This document shows, piece after piece, positions 54,622 through 64,000 of a stretch of DNA of 64,000 nt. Numbering within the stretch: position 1 is the first letter of the stretch; every line of letters starts with the position of its first letter. The stretch covers positions 124,001 to 188,000 of the forward strand of contig CALYLX010000069.1 of NCBI GenBank assembly GCA_944990035.1, given 5' to 3'. Origin of the DNA: Clitopilus passeckerianus. Its lineage: Eukaryota; Basidiomycota; Agaricomycetes; Agaricales; Entolomataceae. Under the pieces are notes generated by a model that searched no databases, was not told the DNA's origin, and saw nothing but the letters and a program-made list of their open reading frames with translations. The translations under genes and the position numbers were made by a program.

Positions 54622-56839
54622 ATGGTCGCCTTCAACAAGTTCTTGTCTTCGGTCGTTCTCGCCATCACCTACGCGTCTGCCGTTCAGGCATTTGCAGTTC
54701 CATCTGCTCCCAAACACGCCACTCACCGAACGAAAGTTGTCGGCCGGGGCCTCAAGCTTGAGGCATTCCACCCCGCGGCCACCTACGAGGTAAGCTATCC
54801 GACTTATGGATCGCCGATATCCTGGAACTGATGCAATCTAGACCTTCGGTGCCGGTGTCGATCATCCTCTAGCCAAGCGTGCCACCGAGAGCCTTGAAGA
54901 TGCTGCTCTCTCTTTCATCAATGAGAAGCTCAGGCTCAGCACTGGCGCTGCCAAGTTCCGCTCTGGATACACTGCAGAGACTGCCAAGCACGCATACCTC
55001 ACTCAAACACACGTATGTCTACCGTATTTGACGCCTGGTAACGCTCTGAAGCGACTCCGTTTATCCAGGATGGCATCCCATTCGCCAATGCAGTTGCAAA
55101 CGTCCATTTTGGCCACGACGACAAGGTTGTCGCTTTCGGTTCCTCCTTCGTTAGGCCATGTAAGTGCTACTCCATCTTCGTCTTCAATTTCCTTACAACT
55201 TCATTACAGCCAAGATCGCTGACTCAAAGCCCACTGTCGGTCTCGATATCGCCATCACCAACGCTGAGAAGGCTCTCCAGGGGAAGTACAACGAGCACCC
55301 TGCTACTCTCGAGTACCTCGCCAAGGAGGACGGCACCGCTGCTTTGACCCATGTCATGCAGATCCGAAACGAAGAAGCTAGTACCTGGTACGAGGCGTTC
55401 GTTGATGCCCATAACGGTGAAGTCGTTTCTGTCGTCGACTTCGTAACCCAGGCCTCCGTGAGTTTTACTGCCGTATTCTTCGCCATAACACAATCTAAAC
55501 AATGGCATATTGTAGTACCTTGTCCTCCCCATCACTAAGGAGACCCCAACTCAAGGCTTCGAGACCCTGGTCGACCCCCAAGACACCACCGCTTCTCCCT
55601 ATGGCTGGCACTCGACCGGCACCACCAACACCACGTGAGTAGGCAAATGAGATGCTGTGAGTTAACCATTCTGACCTCCTATCACAGGGATACCAGCGGT
55701 AATAACCTCATAGCCGCCAAGGGAGGCAAGACTACTCCAGAATCCTCGCCAGAATTGAACTTCATCTACCCCTGGGACGCCACTCAAGCACCCACCACCG
55801 CTGGCAACATTGCTGCTGCGACTGTCAACGCTTTCTATGTCGCTAACACAATCCATGACTTTGCCTACCGGTATGTTATTGTGCCAGCCAGATATAACTG
55901 TTGTTTGTGACAGATTGGTACCCTAGTTATGGTTTCACCGAGGCCGCCTACAACTTCCAGCAAAACAACTTCGACAAGGGTGGTGCACAGAACGACCGTG
56001 TCACCATCTCCATACAGGATACAGCTGGCACCAACAATGCTGACTTCTCGACTCCTCCCGATGGCCAGTCCGGACGCATGAGAATGTTCCTTTGGACGTA
56101 CACCTCTCCTCAACGTGATGGTGCCCTCGAAAACGACATCGTCACCCACGAGCATACTCACGGTATCACCAACCGAATGACTGGTGGTGGAACTGGCCGT
56201 TGCCTCCAGACCACCGAAGCTGGTGGTATGGGTGAGGGTTGGTCTGATGCCATGGCCGAATGGACAGAGCAGACCTCGGAGACCGTTCCCGACTACGTCC
56301 TGGGCCAATATGTCATCAACAATCCCAAGGGTATCCGTACCCACCCTTACTCGACCTCCGCATCTACCAACCCTCTTCGCTACTCTTCAATCAAGACCCT
56401 CAATGAGGTTCACAGTGAGTCATCTTTTCCGCCGAAATTTCTTGAGTTCTGACCGTAATTTGGCAGATATCGGAGAGGTCTGGGCTAACATGCTTCACAA
56501 CGTCTACGCCCCCCTCGTTGACGCATACGGCTTTGATGCCAGTGCCAAGACCAACCCTAGCAGCACTGCTGGAAATGCCGTCTTCCTCCACCTCTTCATC
56601 GATGCTCTTGCTCTCCAACCTTGCAATCCCACCTGTAAGCCACAACGTTCCCTTAGTCGCTTCTTTCGTCGCTCACAGAATCCTCAGTTGCCAGTGCTCG
56701 TGATGCATGGATCCAGGCCGATGCGAACAGGTACGGCGGTCAGAACAAGTGCTTGCTGTGGAAGGCTTTTGCTAGCAGGGGTCTCGGTGTTGGCGCTTCT
56801 GGATACACTGATAGCAGCGCCATTCCTTCCGACTGCTAG
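54622..56839 (+). CDS. Secreted fungalysin metalloprotease (M36)
   Basis: Nine exons (54622-54789, 54842-55012, 55069-55159, 55210-55457, 55516-55634, 55688-55870, 55927-56414, 56467-56634, 56688-56839), 595 residues. Signal peptide 1-20, FTP-type propeptide to about residue 215 (Val-Ala-Asn-Val-His-Phe-Gly, Asp-Ala-His-Asn-Gly-Glu-Val), then the M36 catalytic domain. The zinc site is His401-Glu-His-Thr-His405, with the third ligand Glu in [22 protein letters not shown] is diagnostic for the family. The enzyme matures by removing its propeptide and digests extracellular protein. The C-terminus has paired Cys residues (Cys-Asn-Pro-Thr, Asn-Lys-Cys, Ser-Asp-Cys). Start chosen from the TATA box. 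The 3' end is 180 bp from a convergent gene. Confidence 0.95.
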
Positions 56840-57019
56840 AATATATCTATTCGTATCACCAATCCGAATCTTTCTGATTGTTACCAATGATACTTTCAAG
56901 AGGTCCGCTGAACAGATTGTTACGCTCCTACTTGCTTCACCAGAATGGTGTTATAATGTGTGAAGTAATAGTAAATAGTGTCCTAGATATGTCTACATTA
57001 CATCCTAAATCCAGAACCA

Positions 57020-58108
57020 CTACGTCTCCAGTGCTTTGACGATACCGAATGCAGCTCCTGCGGCGACACCGCCCACCAGCAATGTGCTGACTGCGCCCCA
57101 CACGTACGAGTACGTTCCAACACCAGCACCCGTTATGTGGGCTTTCACCGCACCGAAGACGAGAAGCACAACCCCAGTAACAACAACGGAATAGATGAGA
57201 GCAACCTGTGCTTGCGGAATAAAGAAGTAAGGTAGCAACGGAATGAGGCCTCCAACAAGATAGCCCATTCCGATAGTGAATGCTGAAATGTACATTCTTT
57301 TGTCGGGAACCTCCTCTGCAAATCAACCATATGTCAGATCAATCGCCTGAGTGTGTCGAGGAAAATCTCTGCACGTACCTAGTCCTTGCCCGAACCTTAG
57401 CAAGAACGCGGTCAGGCCAACCTCCTTGCTCCACTTCAAGCCCACCGCCTCCTGGTCGATGACCCGGGCACCAGGCATGTCCCCCAGGTCGTCGTCTCCT
57501 TCATCCATTTCCGCATCCCGCAAACTCTTCGCAACAACACTGCAAGCCCGATCGTCGACTCCAAGGGGGCCGAGCACATCCGCGACCTCCCTCTCCATCT
57601 CGCCATCACAACTTCTCAGCACCCGAGAAGCGGTTTGCTGCCGAAGGTATCTGTAGTGGTCACGCTCTGATTGGGATGCGAGGAAGCCTCCAATACCCAT
57701 TGAAATTGCCCCCGCGCAGAGTTCGGCCACGCCAGCAAGTACAACAAACTTGGATTCTCCTAGCGAGGATAATCCGGCTGTGAGTGCGAATGGGACTGTT
57801 AGGCCGTCCGAAAGGCCAATGACGCTGTTTAAAGGGTCAGGATCGCCTAAATTCAAAGCTTTTAATGAAATAACGTACATATCTCGAACAATATCCGGGT
57901 CAATCAATGTCCTTTCATCGTGCTTGAGATCCCTGCAGCATACGCCACCTTGGCGGGTTGTTCTCGAACATTTCGCAGCCAGAGGAACTTGAAGGCCGCC
58001 CCTTGACGATTCAATAGGCCATATAGGTGCCCTTTGTGATTTTGAAGTGCTATCTCTCCTGTGGCGGCCTGGCAAAGGAACGGAAGGAGCATTCGAGGAC
58101 TCGGACAT
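57020..58108 (-). CDS. CCC1: CCC1/VIT-family vacuolar iron/manganese transporter
   Basis: Three exons on the minus strand (58108-57879, 57824-57379, 57315-57020), 323 residues. The family core is clear: Cys-Cys-Arg-Asp-Leu-Lys-His-Asp-Glu-Arg before the first helix, then Ile-Val-Ile-Gly-Leu-Ser-Asp-Gly-Leu-Thr-Val-Pro-Phe-Ala-Leu-Thr-Ala-Gly, Ser-Met-Gly-Ile-Gly-Gly-Phe-Leu-Ala, a cytosolic Asp/Glu-rich metal-binding loop (Met-Asp-Glu-Gly-Asp-Asp-Asp-Leu), and C-terminal helices with Ile-Gly-Met-Gly-Tyr-Leu-Val-Gly-Gly-Leu-Ile-Pro-Leu. These proteins move Fe2+/Mn2+ into the vacuole in exchange for protons. The first intron (54 nt) is stop-free; reading through it would insert 18 residues into the first helix motif, so it must be removed for function. 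Confidence 0.93.
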
Positions 58109-58879
58109 GGTGGATGAAAGGTTTTGAGTTTGGTGAGCAAGCAAGGGGATTACCGTAAAGGTCGTGAGTAATCTTATCATGACGTAATCTTGCCGTTTTA
58201 GGCGCCGAGTGGAGGCTGATGACAAACAGACGGCAATAACGCGTCTCTTAAAGAGGCGTCAGGTTCGGAGCTCGGAACTCTGCGCTCGGTTTTGATACGA
58301 ATTATTCTAGTATTCAAGAGAAATTTCTGAACAAGACTAGAGGTTTATGCCTTTGTCATCGGAGTGAGGAATGCACTAAGTTACGCCTAGAAGGTGATTT
58401 CTTCCTTTGTATCCGTTCGACCGCGTACGCCACGCGCCAGGCGAGGATCGCACGGACTCTTGACATTGTTCACTCAAAAATGCACTGTGATCCGAGGCAA
58501 CTGCAATTTGACTTCCACAGTAATGCGTCAGAGGGGTCTCCCAGGCTATAGCCTTTATATTTACCTCGTAAGACGCGTCAAACCCTTACATTCTTAAACT
58601 GAAAATAGTCATAGGCGGCTGCCTGCACTCTTCTTCAACTGTGAAATATGCAGCATCGAGAAACTTAAAGGATTTAAGGCATTTCATAGAATTCTCCGGC
58701 TGTCTCCTCTCGCTCTCCTGCCTGGTTGCTCTCGGTGGCAATCGGAGGTAGCACTCGATCGAGAGTCGAAACCTCCCAATTCCACGCCCTCACTAGCAGT
58801 TTGTGCCAAGTAACATTTACAGAAACCGCTACTGCAATACTGCCGTCTCACCAAACGTTTTGGCCCAAGGCTCTTCATC
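58109..58879. other. Intergenic
   Basis: Promoter of CCC1 on the left, upstream flank of the P450 pseudogene on the right. No intact gene; eroded N-terminal P450 sequence may start here. Confidence 0.4.
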
Positions 58880-60423
58880 GTCGTAGGACTCATAGTCGCT
58901 CTTCTTGATTATTTCCTCGCTGTACCAGCAGAGCTGCGTCACTTGTCTCTCCATATGCTACGATCTGGAGCTACACAGTACGCGAGTCAGTAGATTCAAG
59001 GATCAGGCGGCTCATATTGCCGTTTGCCCAAGACGGCCATGGCGTTGTAGCCATTTACATGCTCGGAAAGTGGGATGTACACGTTCTTGATCCTGATGTA
59101 GGTGCCCACTCGGCCTATTCCAAACCTCTTTCGCTCATGTCTGTCTCGTATATAGCTCATAAAGACAGTTTGCTCAGATGCGACGGTTTCCGAGGAAAAA
59201 CTACCAAGACCACCTTCATTTCACATTTTGAGTGGACCGAATCTCGTTTTCTCGAACGGGGAGATGGAGGTGATAGAGGGATACCTTTGGAGTATTTTAT
59301 TTCTCTCACTGGCGAGCTGTTCGATCGTATGGGTGATGGCGGGGTGCATCGCTTTAGTGATCTCGTCCAGGTATGGGTTCCGCGCACTTAGAATGACGGA
59401 ATTTGGCTAACTGCTTGTAGAGATACACCCTGGACGTTGTTGGAAATTCCCTGCTTGGTCATAACTTCGCAGCTATGCAGGCCTCAGAGGACTCCTTCGT
59501 AGACCATTTCAATCGCGTAATGTCCTGAATTGCTACTCCCGTCCAGCTAGCGGTCCCTTCCACGACACTCCGCCATCGCAGACTTGAACGTGCTCAACAG
59601 GCGTTATGACCGGTTGTTAGCGCTGAAAAGGGAAGAGCTCGGTAATGACTTGTTGAGCTACCTTCTGGAAAGACGCTATGGTGTCAAACGAGGAGCTGCG
59701 ATCTAACTTGGCTATTCTGTTCTCTGCGGGTCATGTGAGTATCACAATTCTCTCTAGTTTCACATACCTCATGGCCAATTATTTCATAGGACACCACATC
59801 CGGCTCGCTTTCAACCGTCGTGTATCACTTGGTAAAGAATCCTAGTACTCAATCAAAAGCCAGAGACGAAGTCATTCGTGTTTTACAATATCTATCCGAG
59901 CCGACGCTTCAAGATCTCTCCAACCTCCCTTACCTAACAGCTTGTATCAAAGAAGCGCTCCGCATTAACCCTCCCATCTCTCTCGGAAAGTATTATATTC
60001 CGCCAAGGCCTTCCATCATTCCAAACGTGCATGCCGTTCAACGAAACACGCTGCACTGGAGTGACCCTTCAACGTTCGACCCGGATAGATTCTTGAACGT
60101 TTGTCATAAGCCAGCTGCCAACATCCCGTTTGGTATCGGGCCTAGGCAGTGCGTGGCTCGTCAGTTTTCGTCGTACGAGGTACGCATGCCTTAATCATGA
60201 AATCATGAATGTTGGACGTGCATGATGCTGATATGCTTTTTTGTAGCAACGAACCCTGCTATCCATGCTGCTCTTACGGTATGAGTGGTCCCTTCCACTG
60301 GATAGCCCTCATGCCGAGGATTTGCGAAACGAGTTTGGTGCTTTTGGCCTGAGCATTCCTCATGATCTGGATTTACAATTTAGCTCAAGGGAGATGTATG
60401 TCTGCGTAGATCTGGCGTCCTGA
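58880..60423 (+). pseudogene. Cytochrome P450 pseudogene
   Basis: P450 blocks are recognisable in order: an N-terminal Leu-Pro-Phe-Ala-Gln-Asp-Gly-His-Gly-Val-Val-Ala-Ile-Tyr region near 59010; Ser-Gly-Pro-Asn-Leu-Val-Phe-Ser-Asn-Gly-Glu near 59230; Tyr-Thr-Leu-Asp-Val-Val-Gly near 59425; helix I Ala-Gly-His-Asp-Thr-Thr-Ser near 59735-59800; Glu-Ala-Leu-Arg (ExxR); Phe-Asp-Pro-Asp-Arg-Phe; and the heme loop Phe-Gly-Ile-Gly-Pro-Arg-Gln-Cys near 60130. Lesions include a small insertion near 58977, a missing Trp-Lys/Arg-x-His-Arg helix-C block after 59260, a TGA at about 59526 and a frameshift near 59670. The 3' half (59800-60423) is intact apart from normal introns. Intact relatives are heme monooxygenases. 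Confidence 0.8.
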
Positions 60424-62050
60424 TGGCCCTTTCGTACAGTTAGGTATATAGATTGTTCTGGATTGTTCTTGGTACACAAGTAGTACGATTTCACCGAGTA
60501 TCTTGTGATGTTGCCTGTGATTGACACGATTCACCGGGACTATACCATTAGAAGGTAGAAACTCAGGTGAAGATACACACGTACGCTTTCCAAAACTTGG
60601 ATTCAATGAGAAATTCAACAGCTTGTTCGTTGCTATTGCTGCCGTTGCGAGATTGAGGCCGACTGATCAACTGGAAATCAATCGGGAGGGATTTTTTGCT
60701 TGCGAATGGCTCTCAACTCAATCAGAGTCAAATAAAGCCAAAGCGAAATCCTGATGCGGCTCTCGCTTTCGTCGTTCCAGCTCAGCCATGATCAACCTGC
60801 CAGGGAGCCTTCAGGCCTGTGCGACCCCACCTTTGCGGTTTTGCTTCGTATTGCGGCCCTGGCGGTCTAGAGAGGCCTGTCTGCTTAAACCCCTCTGACA
60901 GATTACCGACAAGTGTCAATGTTAAGCTAGCCTTTGAACTCTTCTAAGTTCTGTCTTGGTCATCTGGATTCTTGGCCGCCGCTGCCTGTAGAAACATGGA
61001 CGTGCCCATAAAACTCCTCAATAGTAGGTTCCAATAGAATTGCAAGTCATTCCGGATCGGGGTCATCGGAAGAACTCAGAATTCGGCTATAAGTTCAGAC
61101 CCTTCAGACCAGCTGATATGTCGGAAATTCGACAGACCTGTCATCTCCGCCTCGTCACTTGACAGTCGTGTTATTCGCTCCAGATACCCTATTGACTTGA
61201 CGCGTGAATACAGTAGCCTAACATCTATGGTGCTGCTGCGTGGTGTACTGATGCACCAGCTTCCCACTCGTGGTTACTCCTGGAGAGGAGCATGGCCGCC
61301 TATTATCAGATGCGCCATTTCATCTTATGAGAGCCCCGGCAGTGTCCGAATTGGATGTATGTGTGGATCGCCTCTTCTTTTCTGCAAGTGGTGGGCTTCT
61401 AACATTGCTTAGCTCGTTGATAATCACTTATATCATGATAGGATAGCAAAACCGAAGCGGCTTGCCCCGTTTTGGGAGAGGACTTCTGATCCTGATCAGT
61501 TTAAGTGTCAATGTGGGTCTATCTCTAAAGACGAGATGTTCCCCGGGAAGAATCACAATTATAGCATGTGCGCGGTTCTACGCTCAGTGATGATCTTTAC
61601 CACTATTTAGGACACCCTATCCCCAACATTGTTATTTCCAGGGAGTTAAGGACGACTCTATGACTTCAACCCTGTGAAGTGGCGCAGCTCCTGTCGTCTA
61701 CTGGGTCCGAATTTCCGAGTAGTGGCTTTTCTTAACTATGGGCTGGGAGAACGTCATGAATTGAAAGATGTCCAGAATCACACCGCGAAGTCTCGCAGCG
61801 GACCCTTGTCCACGAGACTGGCCCTTCATGATAACCGGAGATCGTCTGGTTTGATCTATGCCAATAGGTGTTCATCAATGTATCGTGCCTGTTAATCTGA
61901 CTCCCTAAAAGTATGTCTACCCGTTTTCGTAACCCCTTGCGTATGGGAGAATGTCAGACCAAGATATAATACATTTGCAATAGCAATGGTATGGGCCAAA
62001 ACCACTCGCTCTTTTCTCGGTTGGTGCCTCTACCGATGCAGGCCCTCACG
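60424..62050. other. Intergenic between the two P450 loci
   Basis: 1.6 kb without a recognisable gene or P450 block. A TATAAT at 61965-61970 lies about 85 bases before the second P450. Confidence 0.45.
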
Positions 62051-64000
62051 ATGAACTCTACTCAATCCGTTCTGGCGACATTCATAACGAGACTTGGTTC
62101 CCCTGACGGACTCGCCGAACAGGTCATTGTGTCTGGTCTGATGAACCTTCGAACGTGGGTACTCCAGGCTCTTATATGATCCGTTGAATTGACAATTTAC
62201 TTCAATAGCATTATTGTGTACCTCCTTGCTCTTCTGCTTTTTGTAGTGTCAGCCCACTTCAGAACAACAGTGGACCCTCTAGGCGACATCCCTGGCCCCT
62301 TTCTCGCCCGGTGGACTCCTTTCTGGTTGGCATATCAAGCACGGGTAGGCCGGAGATATCTAGCTGTTGACGCTCTTCATAAGGTCTGTACAACCCTTCT
62401 TCTGCAGCCATCTCATACTAAAGCAGGAATGCGTCATGTCAGAAACATGGCCCTTTCGTCCGAATTGCACCCAACCATGTATCAGTTGCACATAAGGACG
62501 CTCTACCGATTGTTTACGGGCAAGGAACCGGGGCATTCAATAAATCTCAATTCTACCATGCTTTTATTGGCGAAAAGCCATCCGTCTTCTCAACCACAGA
62601 CCGAGAGGATCATGCACAAAAACGACGTCTCGTCTCCCGTGCATTCTCAGCAAACTCTTTGACATCATTTACTCAATACATCCATCACACCCTCGCTGAC
62701 TTCGTCCATCAACTCGATGTCATTTGTGAATCCGGGAAACGCGTGGATGCACTTCTCTGGTTTAACTATCTGACTTTCGACATCCTATCGGAGCTTGCCT
62801 TTGGAGAAGCGATCGGGATGGTTAAGCAGGTTCGTCCATAACTAACCATTCCTCCGGACGGCCGTTGATTCCTTGGTTCTTAGGGCTCTGATTTAGTTCC
62901 TATCGAAACAACCGACGGCACGATCAAGGAGGAACATGCGATAGCATTGGTGGACGAGGTATGTTTTAGACGGAGAAACATAAATCCACGAACTAACTCT
63001 GGATAGCGAGAACACCTAGCGGCCGTGGTAGGCATACACCCTTGGATCAAAACGCTTTCAAAGATCATTCCAGACCCATTCTTCATTCGCGGGCGCAGAT
63101 CCTCTACAGGGCTCATTGATCTTGCTCGTCGTAGGGTGAAGAAGAGGCTATCGTCGAACATAGACCGCGACGATCTGCTGGAGCGATTAATTCAAGCCCG
63201 AACTACCGAGAACGGGGGCACCGGCTTATCCTCCTCTCAAATTGATGAGCTGACCGCTGAGGCCGTTACACTTCTGTATGTTTTCACTCCTATCATTTCA
63301 TACAGATGGCTTATTTCACATGTAGTATTGCAGGGTCTGATACAACGTCAAACTCGTGTATAGGAATCATTCACCTGGTCATGACGCACCCATGTGTCTA
63401 CGAGAAACTCATGGCTGAACTTGATGGGCTAGTAGGTTGCGACATGCCGAGTTGGGATCAAGTGAAAGATCTTGCCTATCTAGCCGCCGTGATCAAAGAA
63501 GGGTGAGAAAAGTTCCCCCTTCCGTATTGTATCCCCCGCTCAATATCTTCTTATTGATCCAGCCTGCGCGTGTATGCTACCACGGCCATAGGTCTCCACC
63601 GAGAGGTCCCTACTGGCGGCGCTTACTGCCTTGGAAGATACTTCCCAGAAGGGGTGAGATGATCTACGTTCCTAATCAGTTCGGGAAAGCTGAAACAGAC
63701 CAAGACCGAAATGTCCGTGCCGGCATTCACGATCCAGCACGATCCGGTAAGCCCTCCATCTGGTTGGAAAACATACGGCGAATCATCTGACACTCTTGAT
63801 TCCATCGTTCTACAGACGATTTGGGGTGATCCCGAGGACTACAGACCTGAACGGTGGCTGGATAATGATGATCTCCGCCAGTACCTGATGACATTCGGCA
63901 AGGGACCTCGCGCATGTGTATGTCGGGCCTTTATTCTGTTTGCCGTGATTATAATCTCAAATTTCCGTTCTTTGTAGTTAGGCCGGAAGCAAGTCTATTT
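62051..64000 (+). CDS. Cytochrome P450 monooxygenase, 3' end outside window
   Basis: Ten exons seen so far: 62051-62154, 62209-62383, 62443-62829, 62884-62958, 63007-63275, 63326-63502, 63563-63653, 63705-63746, 63816-63917 and 63978 to the window end. An N-terminal membrane anchor (Ile-Ile-Val-Tyr-Leu-Leu-Ala-Leu-Leu-Leu-Phe) is followed by Ile-Pro-Gly-Pro, Gly-Pro-Phe-Val-Arg-Ile-Ala-Pro-Asn, helix I Ala-Gly-Ser-Asp-Thr-Thr-Ser, Glu-Gly-Leu-Arg (ExxR), Arg-Pro-Glu-Arg-Trp and the heme loop Phe-Gly-Lys-Gly-Pro-Arg-Ala-Cys / Leu-Gly-Arg, split by the last intron right after the Cys codon (63915-63917). It is an ER-bound heme enzyme of the benzoate-hydroxylase-like fungal group; the substrate cannot be told. 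Starts at 61991 or 62036 are in frame too; the TATAAT at 61965 favours a later one. No lesions seen. Confidence 0.9.

Overview
The window is nuclear DNA of a filamentous basidiomycete, most likely an Agaricomycete. The evidence is dense genes cut by many short GT-AG introns (about 50-60 nt), a CE5 esterase carrying a CBM1, an M36 fungalysin, a Ste12 factor that also carries C2H2 fingers, several divergent F-box genes, mushroom-type caspase-like genes and cytochrome P450s. The species cannot be named from this sequence. All spliced models were built by hand from splice signals and reading frame.

Left part (0-29 kb): a 3' end of a CipC-like stress gene; a secreted CE5-CBM1 esterase; a frameshifted F-box gene; a second CipC-like gene; a class II aldolase/adducin-fold gene; an intact F-box gene; a head-to-head pair of an FMP46-like thioredoxin-fold gene and a rhodanese-domain gene; an 11-exon mitochondrial 2-oxodicarboxylate carrier; a membrane-anchored cupredoxin; a second single-pass membrane protein; a PrxQ-type peroxiredoxin; then about 4 kb with no recognisable gene leading to STE12.

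Middle (29-50 kb): an MSB1/Mug8-domain protein with a very long Pro/Ala/Glu/Val-rich tail, an F-box gene, an epoxide hydrolase, an intron-containing tRNA-Asn and a decayed copy of the MSB1-like tail. These are followed by an NB-ARC/TPR (NLR-like) gene and two tail-to-tail caspase-like (C14) paralogs. One caspase keeps the His/Cys dyad; the other has its catalytic His replaced by Cys. This 39.4-49.2 kb block is the most interesting part: its content suggests a receptor, protease and pseudoprotease module for self/non-self recognition or regulated cell death. That reading is inference.

Right part (50-64 kb): a multi-exon membrane protein of unknown function, an M36 fungalysin whose start is fixed by a TATA box, a CCC1/VIT-type vacuolar metal transporter, a P450 pseudogene and a seemingly intact P450 that runs off the end. 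Gene-scale themes are tandem or inverted duplication with decay of one copy (CipC, caspase, P450, MSB1 tail), very small exons (5, 9, 15 and 16 nt), and several introns that are multiples of three without stops.
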